A stretch of DNA of 64,000 nucleotides, taken from contig NMRA01000031.1 of assembly GCA_002633005.1 (NCBI GenBank), positions 1,504,858 to 1,568,857 of the forward strand, in the 5' to 3' direction. The notes beneath the pieces were generated by a model, which was given only the letters and a program-made list of their open reading frames with translations, did no database searches and was not told where the DNA came from. The position numbers and the translations under genes were made by a program. Origin of the DNA: Phoronis australis. Its lineage: Eukaryota > Phoronida > Phoronidae. Shown piece after piece: positions 11,831-23,030 of this stretch (positions are counted from its first letter, which is position 1; each line of letters opens with the position of its first letter).

Positions 11831-12029
11831 CGAATGGAACTAGTCAAGTCGATCCGCATTGCATCGTGTTTTTGTAGCATGCTCCTTCAAATACGTCGTT
11901 ATTTATAGGTTACCCGGAAATATTGAAATAATTCAATATTTGCGTCATTACAAAAACAGCGAGTAATAATGGTGGTTTGCTGAAAAGACGACAATCTGTC
12001 CAAACTATATTATAATAATTGTGATCAAC

Positions 12030-12276
12030 TTATTCTGTGTGCAACAAAATAGCATCCAATCTTTGAATGATGTTCGCCGTTGTAACTTTATCAAATAAAC
12101 CTAACTGAGGCCACACGATGTTCCTCGCAATCTGTTTCATGTCATCAATCATACGCCTATGGCCATTGACTTGGGCTCCATCTGAAATTTGCCACAGTAT
12201 TTCACCCAGTCTCCTAACGTCATTTTCTGGATCTGGCGCCTCCGAACAACCTTCCAAACGACTGCTCTCGACAAAC
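12030..12276 (-). CDS. Divergent protein kinase, exon 3 (C-lobe end)
   Basis: On the minus strand the acceptor gcgttttag at 12277 precedes this terminal exon. It completes the codon split at 14234 and runs 81 residues to the stop at 12030. The piece DVRRLGEILWQISDGA fits kinase subdomain IX (helix F, Asp followed by a small-hydrophobic pattern). The rest, including QRLDAILLHTE at the end, would be the shortened final helices of the C-lobe. A TTG at 12257 is an ordinary codon within the exon, not a start. The activation segment between the DFG-like motif and helix F is very short (about 15-20 residues). The intron to exon 2 is 1957 bp. Confidence 0.6.
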
Positions 12277-14233
12277 CTAAAACGCCAATCAGAGTCCAGT
12301 GAAAGAGCTGGTGACGACTATCGTCAACAGAACGCTTTTACAGTTTTGGATGATTAAAATCTGCCCAGTTTTGCCCGTGTTGTAAAAGCATTTCCATGTT
12401 GGCTTGACTTGTTTGCTTGTAAACCCTAAGGCTGCATGTACAAATTTCTAATCTAACCCGTAACCGTGCACGCCTAGTAGCTATAACCATAAAAAGACTT
12501 TTGAATTTACACGTGGGTAATCGAAAACTTTGCACGTTTCCAAAATAAGACGGCCGAATATTGCCCCACGCGACTGGACAATTTTTGAGTAAAATTTATT
12601 TGCCACTGCAAACGGAAGTTTCGTCTAAGGCAGGACCTCATTACCTTATTTTTGCGGCGAATGTCGGCCCATTCGGCTCTGGAAAAAAATCACGCGAAAT
12701 TCCCTTCCCCTTGTCCATAGATTAGAATCACTTGCAAAGCGTCACATTACCCTGACTAGCTGACTGTTACTCATATAAAGACCGTGTCAGACTGTCCTTT
12801 ACCCTAAGTGGAGTACCTTTCTCTTACTAAAAAGGCATAAAATCCTCAGCAGCTTAAGAAACGTGTCGGAAAATCACCGATTTCATTCAGGTTGATAACC
12901 CTCGAATTCGAAAATGGTTCATAGGGAATACAATTGAAAGGTCTGTCGCTAGACGCAAGATGAGCATTTTCCGTGGGTACATCGCATATAAACTGTTGGC
13001 TTTGGTTCCTTATTTAAGATGTCGCATCATGTTTAAGGTGACACTTGATCAGGACAAAATGCAGCTTTAACTCAAACAGACCATCTGTTGTTTTACTAAA
13101 CAATCCATTTGTGCAGCAGGTGCCTTGTCTGTATTTATAGTCTCGACGAGGAGAACACGCAGATTGGTTGACCAGAAATGCAGTAGAGAGTAAATATTAT
13201 TGAACAAGGCATTCATGGGGTGGAAGTTCCAAAGTTCACTACCTGACACCTTTACTACTCATCCTAGTCAATAATGTATTTCTAAGAAAAAAATCCTGCG
13301 CAGCGATTTGAAAGAAGCAAAAACCTTCAGGTTTAACTACATGGATTTATCCAATCAGGGGTGACGACGGGGGAGGGAATGGCATTATGCAATTGGCGGT
13401 GAGCGGAATATTCCCTTCACCCCTTGTCGAAAGGCACAAACACCTTTCCCTTCAATGAACGAGCGGACTGAGGGCAAAGAGCAAGAAGTCGAAAATCGAC
13501 CCCATACGTGCTCTTCTCATTTGGAACTGTACTCCGGCATTTGGTGAATGTCATGAAGTTTGTTTGAAAATTTGAATAGTTGCAATATGGCCAAAGGCAT
13601 ACATGTTCTAAATAGCCATAAGCGCAGTGCGCCAGAATATTGGACAGGCTGCTCTTGTTATCATGTGCTTCTTGAAAAAGATATCCGCCAAATGTACCTA
13701 AGATTCTACTTAGAACTTGATGCCAAAGAAAATGAATTTGAACGTTCAGTAGAGCGCACATAACCTTGAGCTGCACAGAAGTGAGAATCGATACCAGGTA
13801 TACTTTCAGAAACACGAACGCTAAATTCCATGACAAGTCTTCAATTTATTAGAGTGTTAAAAAGGCGGACGAACGAATATCATGCTGCCGTAATAGATTG
13901 GGTCGAAAGGGCGCGAAACACAACTGCCAAATTTTGTTAAGGGATTTTAAAGACATATACAGAATAAGCAGAAACAAAGTCACAAATTGTTTTTTGTTTT
14001 CTTTTCTCAAATGTTATCTGAAAATTTTCAAGGGCGAAACACACATCTACACGTGTGTAAGTCTCCGCATATAAAGATATACAGTGGCAACACATATCCA
14101 CACGTGTGTATGTTTTCGCATGTAAAGATAGACTGTGGCAACATACATCCACACGTGTGTAAGTCTCCGCATATAAAGATAGAGTGTGGCAACACACATC
14201 CATCCGTGTGTATGTATTTGCATATAAACTTAC
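12277..14233 (-). other. Kinase intron 2
   Basis: This is inferred from the donor GTAAGT on the minus strand at 14233 and the acceptor ending at 12277. It contains the minisatellite at its 5' end and a stretch (about 13360-13450) whose words aaaggcacaaacacctttccc recur near 38440. No gene is seen inside it. Confidence 0.5.
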
Positions 14234-14240
14234 AAGTGGC
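14037..14240. repeat. 51-bp minisatellite, four copies, reaching the kinase splice donor
   Basis: The phrase acacgtgtgtaagtctccgc and its variants recur with a 51-bp step (starts near 14051, 14102, 14153 and 14204). Each unit contains gcatataaa and then gtggca. The last unit includes the end of kinase exon 2 and its GTAAGT donor on the minus strand. The three intron-side units carry altered versions of that junction. Confidence 0.85.
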
Positions 14241-15509
14241 AGTTTGCAACTGAAGCGTGTGAAAAATCAATCATATAGGCTCGTAGTTTGTTACGGTCGA
14301 CGACTCGAATTATAATATTATGGCATGTTATGTCGTTCATGAAGACACCGAGCTCGTGCAATGTCTTGACAATTGTAGCGATGTCACGCCCGAGGGTTAC
14401 CCATGTATCTGCACGAAAACAGTTAGTTCCAGTCTGAAGGAAGGTGAATAGATCACCAGCCGGCCCCAAGTAGTCCATCACCAAGCCATACCGCTGTTCG
14501 CCATCGTGCAGGTGGTCAACGATTCCATACGTCCACGGGACAAAGCCAGTACTGCGCAACATGTCGTAACACACGTACTCCTTGAAAGTTCGTCGGTAGT
14601 CAGTATCCAGAGAATCTTTGACGCACACTTCCCTGACGTGACCAGTAGGTGTCACATAATGACCTAGATAAACGACCCCACAGGCCCCACCACCTACACA
14701 TATGGGTTCACAGCTGCCATCTTGTGTGAATGAATAGTGGAAGCTGTGAGGGTCTATGAACGGATCATCTAGCGGTGTTTTCGTGGGGATATCACCGAGT
14801 TCAGTCTGTGGTCGCGAAGCACATAAACAAAAAACAAGTGGTGGCGCCCCTTCTTGTATTGAATGCAATGGCTGATGGATAGAATGTACTGGTTTGCTTC
14901 TTAAACGTTCACGTGAATCCTTGGGTTCAAATTTCACAATGGTGTCGTTGGAAGACTTTAGTATTTGTATTACATTGCTCGATTTTTGACAGCCGTTAGA
15001 TGGACAAGAACTGTTGGTTGAAGGAGTGCCATCGTGACTTGTCTTACTAGCCAATTGCAAATGTTCAATGTCTTCATCTGTTGTGTTGGTATTGTCTTGA
15101 ATCTGTGAAGACACACTGTTGTAACAACGTGGGGGATAAGGGCAACAAGGACAACATAAAAACACCTTCTTTATCATAAACACAGTGAGGCATACCTGAC
15201 GAACATATAACGTAATTGATTTCGGTGACGTCATGTCGCAGAAGCAAAATGTTTGTAAGGTCATAAAAAGCATAGTGGGTTCTGGTATACACGGCATACT
15301 TGAAGACCTGCGCTCACCAAAAAAAAGAAAACGCCCGTCCACATCAGTTTCAAACGAAGTATCGCGTTTATTGACAATTACCTGTAAAACATGCACTGGG
15401 TAATGCTCGAAAAGACCACAGACATAGATTTTATTGAATAACGACGGTATCTGCGTAGCAGAACCTATTACCACATACAGATGAACAGAAACATCACTAA
15501 AACATGTGA
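14234..15509 (-). CDS. Divergent protein kinase, exon 2 (N-terminal region and N-lobe)
   Basis: On the minus strand the acceptor cgtcttttcag lies just above 15509 and the donor GTAAGT begins at 14233. In a three-exon model of 529 residues, the first 290 are a poorly conserved, Ser/Thr- and Cys-rich region. Its hydrophobic cysteine-rich patch near residues 123-146 could be membrane-associated or a retained short intron. The kinase N-lobe follows: glycine loop VGGGACGVVYLG (about 294-305), lysine in REVCVKDS (about 320) and glutamate in FKEY (about 333). The catalytic loop reads MNDITCHN, with Asp 415 and Asn 420 kept but the usual Lys replaced by Thr. The metal-binding DFG is DFS (437). ATP binding seems possible; activity is uncertain. 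The closest named family is not clear. Confidence 0.7.
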
Positions 15510-15589
15510 CTGAAAAGACGAAATTAAACTACCGAATAACGATGACGTTTCAGAGTTAAAACACAACGGAAAAAGAACAACGCACTAAA

Positions 15590-16280
15590 CGAATGAAAAG
15601 ACGAAATTAAAAACAATTGATCGTGCGCGCAAAGACGCAAGTTCATACACGTGTCCTGCATATCAAAATCGCACAGATGCAAATCATTGTTTGTCGCACC
15701 CTTTCGACGTACCTTTCAACACTCCCACTCGGGAGGATAGGTCCAATTTCTGATTCAGACACTCAAACCTCGAACTCATCGCCTGGCCACGGACAGATGC
15801 GTGCCCAATTTTTTTCTTTGTCTTTTTTTGAGTTTCCATTTACGAAGATCCGCCGATCTATCGACATAGCTCCACAGCTTCGCTACCTTCAACTGCAACG
15901 TCATGTTGTAATTCCACTGCCACCAGTCATCAGATCAAGAGAACGTTTCAATTTCCATTCTGTCGTCGCCGTAAACCCCGGTTGTCATGACAATTTTGTT
16001 TTGCTCGCCTCAAATGACGCAGTATACACTAGAACACCAATAAAATTTACGCAGTTTAATAGCTGACTGGGCCCATAACGTATTGGATAACGAAAATGAA
16101 ACTTTAAGGAAGAAATTAAAACTGATCGTTTACGCAAAGACACCATTTCATACACTTGTCTTGCATATCAAAATAGCACAGATGCAACTGATTGATCGTC
16201 ACATTTTGTCTATGTATAATTTCAAACATAAACTTGTGTTTAAGAGGACACATGTTCCTACATACAATGTATACAACGCA
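15590..16280. repeat. Local direct duplication upstream of the kinase gene
   Basis: About 120 bp around gcgcaaagacgcaagttcat (15590-15720) is repeated, diverged, around acgcaaagacaccatttcat (16100-16270). Shared words include gcatatcaaaat and gcacagatgcaa. The long plus-strand frames here have no ATG-led coding character and are not called as genes. Confidence 0.65.
15713..15779 (-). CDS. Divergent protein kinase, candidate first coding exon
   Basis: On the minus strand an ATG at 15779 with a G at -3 opens a 67-bp frame (MSSRFECLNQKLDLSSRVGV...). It ends at the donor GTACGT after one extra base. That base joins exactly with the two-base lead of exon 2 at 15509 across a 203-bp intron, keeping the frame into the kinase. 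The region lies in a local duplication (15590-15720 versus 16100-16270) that covers the donor side, so the model is plausible but not certain. Confidence 0.45.
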
Positions 16281-16399
16281 CTGTATATCACATTTCAGCA
16301 GCCCGTCACTCGAAGAAGTATGTTATAAAACCTCGGGTCTTTCATTTCATTTTCCAAATGTGTCAGTGGTCACTAATGTCCTGCGTTGAACACTTGTGC

Positions 16400-17640
16400 A
16401 GGATGACGGTTTCTTCGGCCACCATCTAATGAATATAGTGATTAACGGATTTCAACGTGTTTCGTTGCGCGACATGGTTTTTTGACATCATAATGGTACT
16501 TTGGTTGCCGCCGCAGATAGCACGAAACTCAAGTTCCTGCGAAGCAAACAACACATTCAGACAAAACATCTGGGCTGAGCTGCATAAAGCTTCAAAAGTT
16601 ATTCGCTGGATAAGTTTGATTGTTGCATGACGTCAGGTGCAACAATAACAACGTGGCGCGCGATCATATGACATCATTGTTGCTATACGGCGTATAACTT
16701 CTATGCAACTGGGTCCAGGGCTTTAGGCAACTCAGCCCAGGTTAGACTAATTCGAAACCACCTCAAGTCTTGTTCAGATTACACCTAAATCCGCTAACTG
16801 GAAGTCACAGCGTCACCTTAGTATAAGTCCACCTTAAGTTGCACTGAAAAGTCATAACTAAAGATGTCCTCGAGCTCACCTTAGCACACCTCATCTGTCA
16901 AGGATTAAAAATACCAGTCGCGATGTGCGATTAGTTATTAAGAACATATTCTTATGGTTGAATTTTTCATTGTTTATATGACTATTGATAGCATTGTTGT
17001 CGAGTTTTTGTTATAATTATTTTCATTTTACTGCTATTACTTTTTTACCTCAGCAGTTAGCGTAGTTCCCGTGTGGTGGGTGAGGTTTTGAGGCGCAGCC
17101 AATATTTATTTGGTCGGGAAATGGATTTGGTACATGTATCGTGATAATTCATAAATTTCCCTACATGTATTTCTTATTCTTTTTTTTAATAAAAATACGT
17201 ACTCATTTTTTCGATATTGATGAGAAATGACTTTAAGCCCAATTTTGCATGTGCGGGAAACCAAGACAAATCGCATATGTACCAGAGCGTTGTTTTCGGT
17301 AGTTACTAGCCACTACATGTATTTCAAACAACTGAAGTATCATGTGCTTTGCATATAGAAATATAAAAATTAAAACCCATCGGAAAATTCTCCAAAATCC
17401 ACTCGGGCTCTGGATAACGGGGGATAACGACTTCGCTATGTAGTAATCTATATACATGTATATCAGTATTTCGTATTTGTATACGAAGCTTGAATTGCTG
17501 ACAGACAACTAAGTCGTGGTCAGAAAAAATCAAATACCCAGACATAGAGCATGACTCGAGGATGAGCTGAAGACGTCGTAGCATGTCCAGCACGTGAGGA
17601 TGACGCAAATACACGCAAATCAATTTTTCGTCATTTTAAT
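16400..17640. other. No supported feature
   Basis: AT-rich unique-looking sequence. The minus-strand open frames at 17233-17623 show no domain and are interrupted. Nothing else is seen. Confidence 0.5.
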
Positions 17641-17653
17641 CAGTTCTCTTCAA

Positions 17654-17694
17654 ATGTCGGAAACAAACAGTGGAAGGCCGTCGCTAACAGATGA
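17654..17694 (+). CDS. Candidate first exon of a small two-exon gene
   Basis: The ATG at 17654 opens 13 codons (MSETNSGRPSLTD) and then two bases before the donor GTGAGT. The frame joins in phase with the exon at 17819 across a 124-bp intron. There is no recognised domain. The link rests on splice-site quality and phase only. Confidence 0.3.
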
Positions 17695-17818
17695 GTGAGT
17701 CAAACCAAACAGGTTAACTATATTATACTTGTACACTTCCGTTGCTTTTTCTGAACCCCTAATTTTTTTCGGTAACAACTTCGTACAATGACAACACTTG
17801 CAGTTTGTCAATTCTCAG

Positions 17819-18023
17819 GTTAGCAAATACTGAGCTCTTAAACAGAGCTGAAGGTCCACTGGAGGGATTTTCACCACTTGGTGAAATGGATATAAAACAA
17901 AAGAATGGGACACGTTTAGGAAACCGCAAAATGTCTTACCGGAAGGAAAATTCTTGTTCAGTAAACAGTGTGTTAATACTAACCAAATCAAATTCCCTTA
18001 AAGGAGAATGCCACGCGATTTAA
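17819..18023 (+). CDS. Candidate second exon, unknown product
   Basis: It follows the acceptor gtcaattctcag and reads 67 codons to a TAA at 18021-18023. It includes LANTELLNRAEGPLEGF and a basic, polar middle. Joined with 17654-17694 it gives an 81-residue protein. The last 30 bases fall in the repeat copy that starts near 17995, so the real 3' end may differ. Function unknown. Confidence 0.3.
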
Positions 18024-19845
18024 TTAGTATTTTTTAACCGTCTTAATCGGTCTTTATCCGCATCACCTCCTATACGATCGATCTTACCTCACCGAGAGGT
18101 GTCGCGTTAACCTGTGAGGAAGGTGAGAAACGACACAGCGACGTCAGTGGTTCTTCAGCAGAGTGAGTGCCGTTATGGTGTGGTGTATCGTTCCCGCTTG
18201 TTCGAACTATGAAGCTGCTGGTATATCGTTTCCTCGAGAGGCCATTATGTTTCGGAAGTGGCTCGTGGTAGTGAAGAATCAAAAGTACGCCGTTAATACA
18301 AAGCATGAGGCCGTGAAACTTTTCCGTGTCTGTCAGTGACCTGCACTTCGTCGGATCGGTTGTTGATCAGTTTTTGATTATGGAGAACTGTAGTTAGCCA
18401 TGGAAACATAAACAATTGCAATTAATTCAAGGCGTGAGAGCATAACGTTTCATATAACCTGTTTGATGACTGACTCATTCGTTAGGCTTCTGTTTGGTGG
18501 TCATCTTGGTGTTGGATGGTAGTCGCCACCTCTTTTTCTCACCCTAAAAAACGTCGTAAGCACACCTTTTTAGATGCTGTGCAAAATCAGGATGGTTCGT
18601 GAGACAGATCTGCGCTTTTCCAAGAATTCATTTCGCTATCGTGGCAGCAAACGCAAGCGTCAGTCGTTCCATTATTGTGCAGTTGTCTCACTGACACCAT
18701 GACAAGTTCAAACGGTTTTTGGAACTATTAATATGTTCCGTTGTCTATGCACGTTCATGGAGCCTCTCTGGGATTTCTTGATCAGTGTATTTCTGTGGAA
18801 CCTAACAATCGACCTGACGTGAAGTCTTCGTCGGAGGAGCATTCGTCTTAGTCGGGATTGCAGTTCAAACGTTGACATTTATATTGTGCGTTCTGTTTGC
18901 GAAATGACTTATTCTCATCCTAACCAATGCTTATATCAAACTGATACAATTTGTAATACCTTAAAGTATTCGTGAGTGCAAATGTTTTGAGAAGCCAGCA
19001 ATGAATAAATCACACCGTTACCGGATTTAGATGCAATAAACGGCGGCTAATTGACCGCGGGCACCGAGGCCCGGTGTGAGCGCATGGTAATTCAGTGTTC
19101 GCTGACAGAAAGCTGTCGTGAAACAATAACTCCATTTTATATCCTATGTTCAGATGTTAGGGAAATCTTTATTTAGATATTCATATACATTTCTCGTATT
19201 ATTGTTACTGTACAACTTTTGCCCTGACGGTTCTGTGGAAGGGTAACCTGACTTCGCGGCCCCCGACGAGCTAGTAAGTATATTTGCAGTTTTGCGGCTA
19301 ATTCACCAATGAAACTAATCAGCGTGCACATTTTGTCTTTGGCTCTCTGGTATATTTTTTGTGACTGGAAATTTAGTTTCCAACTTTGGCTGATTTATGT
19401 TTGTGATGTCTTCAGTCCGGCAGCGAGATGGGCCTGATCGGGTTCCGAGCCACTGGCCGGGATAGCGTTTTGTGTGTTTAGAACTGAAAAATTCGCAAGT
19501 CTAAAATTACAACACGCAGCTATGTTCTCCAGTCCGTATTTCAGGAAGAATAATTTGAATTTATCACCAAACAGACCCCAAACTCCAGCGACCGACCTTG
19601 CAGTGAACTGGCCTACCAAACTTTGTAGGCTACGGTACTTTCAAATACCTAAAATCCGTAACAACGAAATGAAATAACAAGTCTGTAAGGTTTTTACATC
19701 GAATTTTGATGATTTATTGGTGTAAAACGATGAATTGAAGCGATAAGCTGAAACCAGTAAACGTGTTATGAACTGCTGAACAGACTGCATTCGAACCTCT
19801 GACGCGTCATTCATGTTGGTTAATTTCAACACCTCCGTCTGCGCG
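17995..19845 (+). repeat. THAP gene family repeat, copy 3
   Basis: This is colinear with 9385-10880, from aaaggagaatgccacgcg to ttaatttcaacacctccgtc. Relative to copy 1 it has about 400 bp inserted between 18310 and 18730, inside the first exon region. Its 3' end is cut off by the tandem array that starts at about 19841. The acceptor AG kept in copy 1 is lost here (ttcaac instead of ttcagc). Confidence 0.75.
18175..18339 (+). pseudogene. THAP-domain fragment (copy 3)
   Basis: The ATG at 18175 gives 54 codons beginning MVWCIVPACSNYEAAGISFP. This is a THAP start with the two cysteines in place and a tryptophan about 20 residues later. Compared with copy 1 at 9568 it has two short in-frame deletions. 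It stops before the C-x2-H half of the zinc site. The copy is interrupted downstream by inserted sequence and lacks the splice acceptor of copy 1, so it is probably a non-functional duplicate. Confidence 0.55.
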
Positions 19846-20236
19846 TGCGTATTACTGGAATTATTATTTGAAGTTACTGACAGCAACCCGTTTACCAATA
19901 TGAAACGGAATTCTTTAAAATTGTAGGAGAAATTACATATTAAATTTTTGATGACCTTTACACTAATTGACCTCTTCCGGTGCATTATGAGCCCCGACGA
20001 GGGAGTAACTGTTAACTCGATTAAAAGTGTGGTTAATGCTAATAATCACAGATGTTTTACATTAAGCACTTCAAAATACAAGATGAATGAAGTGGTCAAA
20101 CTTTCAGAAAAAAATGCACCTAATGACCCATGGGTGCACCAAAGGACCTGAAAATTTAGAATTCATACTCAATTGCACTTAGTAAGCAGATACGTAATTC
20201 TGAAGTCTCTAGCTCAAGATTTTAGTTTGCACTCAA

Positions 20237-20249
20237 TGACCTTTGACCT
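20237..20249 (-). promoter_or_regulatory. DR1 nuclear-receptor-type motif
   Basis: The plus strand reads tgacctttgacct. On the minus strand this is AGGTCA, one base, AGGTCA, the classic direct repeat bound by HNF4, RXR/PPAR or COUP-TF receptors. The match is exact, but function in a repeat array is unproven. Confidence 0.45.
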
Positions 20250-20668
20250 ATTTTTCTGATTGGTTAGGCCTATTGCAAAGTAAAGTAGGGTATTTAATTG
20301 GCGTGTTGATTTACACCAGTGTGCTGAAATTGAAAAGAATTCCTTGAAAAACGTAAAAGATATAACATTTTGAACGTTACATGGCCTTTGCACTAATTGA
20401 CCTTATCCGGTGCATTTTAAGCATCTTTAGGAGAATTATTGCAAAACCCATGGAAAATGTGTTTAACGCTGAGAATCACAGTTGTCTAACGGTTGACACA
20501 TCAGAATACTTGCTGATTGAAAAGGTCAAATTTTCAGAAGAAAAATGCACCTAATGACCCCATGTTTGCACCAAATGACCTGAAACTTGGGATTCCGATT
20601 TGATTTACATGTGGCTATCAGACCTGTCAATTTGAAGTGTCTAACTCAAAATTTTAGTTTGCACCTAA

Positions 20669-20681
20669 TGACCTTTGACCT
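20669..20681 (-). promoter_or_regulatory. DR1 nuclear-receptor-type motif
   Basis: A second exact tgacctttgacct, in the next subunit of the same 1.2-kb unit. Confidence 0.45.
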
Positions 20682-21433
20682 ATTTCACCTGATTGCATGA
20701 CCCGATTACTTAGAAAAGTAATTTTTAAAATTGTCATGTTGACTTATACCTGTGTACCGAATTTGAAAAAGATAGCTTTAAAACTGAGGGAGGGGTAGCA
20801 TTTTGAAAATTATATGACCTTTGCACCAAACTACCTCTTTCGGTGCAATATGAAATATGATTATATAACCAATCAAAATTTATATACTGTCAAAAGTCAT
20901 ATGCTGAATTTAAAGACCGTACCTGCACCCAATTTGGAGTTATTAAGCCTCAAAGTTGGTCGGAAGAAGAATAAGAAGAAGAATAAAAATAAGAACTAGA
21001 AAGATTATTGTCACGGCGTGAAAATAACGGACTCTGAGCGTGCGTATTACTGGAATTATTATGGAAAGTTACTGACAGCAACCCATTTACCAATATGAAA
21101 AGGAATTCTTTAAATTTGTAGGAGAAATTACACATTAATTTTTTGATGACCTTTCCACTAATTGACCTCTTCCAGTGCATCATGAGCAGCGATGAGGGAG
21201 TAATTGTTAACTCGATTAAAAGTGTGGTTAATGCTAATAATCACTGATGTTTTACTTTAAGCACTTCAGAATACAAGATGAATGAAGTGGTCAAACTTTC
21301 AGAAGAAAGACGCACCTAATGACCCCATGGGTGCACCAAATGACCTGAAAATTTAGAATTCAAACTCAGTCGCACTTAGTAAACAGATACATAATTCTGA
21401 AGTCTCTAGCTCAAACTTTTAGTTTGCACTCAA

Positions 21434-21446
21434 TGACCTTTGACCT
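21434..21446 (-). promoter_or_regulatory. DR1 nuclear-receptor-type motif
   Basis: A third exact tgacctttgacct, at the equivalent place in the second 1.2-kb unit. The fourth expected site near 21866 is degraded (tgacctttgaaat). Confidence 0.45.
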
Positions 21447-22933
21447 ATTTTTCTGATTGGTTATGCCTATTGCAAAGTAAAGTAGGGTATTCAATTGGCA
21501 TGTTGACTTACACCAGTGTACTGAAATTGAAAAGAATTCCTTGAAAAACGTAAGAGATACAACATTTTGAACGTTTCATGACCTTTGCACTAATTGACCC
21601 TATGCGGTGCATTATAAGCGTCTTTAGGAGAATTATTGCAAAGCCCATGAAAAATGTATTTAAGGCTAAGAATCACAGTTGTCTAACGGTTGACACATCA
21701 GAATACTTGCTGATTGAAAAGGTCAAATTTTCAGAAGAAAAATGCACCTAATGACCCCATGTTTGCACTAAATGACCTGAAACTTTGGATTCCGATTTGA
21801 TTTACCTGTGGCTATCAGACCTGTCAATTTGAGGTGTCTAGCTCAAAATTTTGGTTTACACCTAATGACCTTTGAAATAATTTCACCTGATTGGATGACC
21901 CGATTACTTAGAAAAGTATTTTTTTGAATTGCCATGTTGACTTATACCTGTGCACCGAATTTGAAAAAGATAGCTTTAAAACTGAAGAAGGAGTAGTATT
22001 TTGAAAATTATATGACCTTTGCACCAAACGACCTCTTCCGGTGCAATATGGAATATGATTATATAACCAATCAAAATTTATATACTGTCAAAAGTCATAT
22101 GCTGAATTTAAAGACCGTACCTGCACCCAATTTGGAGTTATTAAGCCTCAAAGTTGGTCGGAAGAAGAATAAGAAGAAGAATAAGAAGAATAATAAGAAG
22201 AATAAGAATAAAATTGAAAAAAACCCAGGAACAACAGTACTCTTCGCTTACACGCGCAGAGTAAAAAGTGAATAAGATCTTTGGAAGAGATTGATTTGCG
22301 AGCAGCTTTATACAATTTATTAATTTTGGAGATGAATGTGTTCGTATCACAATTTCGACGCGTGCAGGTTAATATTCGATGTCAATTCAAGTGTGATGCC
22401 ATGCGCGCACCCAGCCTAAAATAGGAAGAGGGTTCGAATTTTTGAGATTTTACAAATATTCATGGGCTACGTTCAGAGCTATGAATTGTGCATTCGCCGA
22501 ATTTTGATAGTTCCTGCATTTTTAATGGACTTTTGTCTCATTTTCTACTTTATTCGGAATTTTTTTTTCTCTGAGGCTGATCGTTTTGCCCACTTGGCCA
22601 AATGGGGGCTCGTTCAAGTCCCTCGAGCACCCTATGTGCGCGCCACATGTGTGTGTATGGCTTTTGATTCTACACTTCAATGTGGGACTTCCAACCCTTA
22701 TTTACGGGTTGGTAAATTCTCAGGTCTGAGCCGTACTGATCTAAAAAAAATTACATGAGATCAACTCAGCACCAGATCGTAAATCTAGGGTTACGCGAAG
22801 ATAAAGCAACGGGAAGTCTGCTGCACACGCCAGCGAATGCTCAGAATGCGCAACCGGTAACCAGTATTCTGCATCGCCTTTGCAAGGTGGAATTGCGTGT
22901 AGCGTACACCCTAGAAACCCACAAAACGTTTTT

Positions 22934-22959
22934 ACTTGGCGAAATAAATTTCGCCAAGT
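22934..22959. repeat. 26-bp perfect palindrome
   Basis: acttggcgaaat and its exact complement attt cgccaagt are separated by two bases. It could form a tight hairpin or be a dimer binding site with TTGGCGAAA half-sites, which resemble E2F-type motifs. Nothing around it decides between these. Confidence 0.6.
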
Positions 22960-23030
22960 ATGTTGGTCTTCCATCAAGTTTCTGTTTGTAATTTTCTTCC
23001 GATCATCACGAAAATTACACATAACACGTA

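Larger units (their letters stand above)
19841..22225. repeat. Tandem array, two 1.2-kb units built of about 430-bp subunits
   Basis: gcgtgcgtattactggaatt at about 19842 recurs at about 21039, and the following 1.2 kb is repeated with scattered changes. Inside each unit a smaller module begins with a variant of gcactaattgacctcttccg, near 19950, 20382 and 20814, and again near 21147, 21580 and 22012. Each unit ends in an A-rich gaagaagaataagaag run (20960-20998 and 22160-22213). The array lies directly against the broken end of THAP copy 3. The open frames in it are repeat-derived. Confidence 0.9.

Noticed and set aside
15617-16066. 149-codon plus-strand frame upstream of the kinase
   Set aside because: It has no ATG at its start, no motifs, and it overlaps a local duplication and the candidate kinase first exon on the other strand.
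20814-22275. ATG-led frames of 61 and 87 codons ending in Lys/Asn runs
   Set aside because: They are repeat-derived duplicates running into the AAG/AAT microsatellite.
22580-22650. Possible tRNA or SINE promoter boxes (ttggccaa, gttcaagtccc)
   Set aside because: The A-box-like and B-box-like words are in the wrong order or on opposite strands and no cloverleaf can be drawn.
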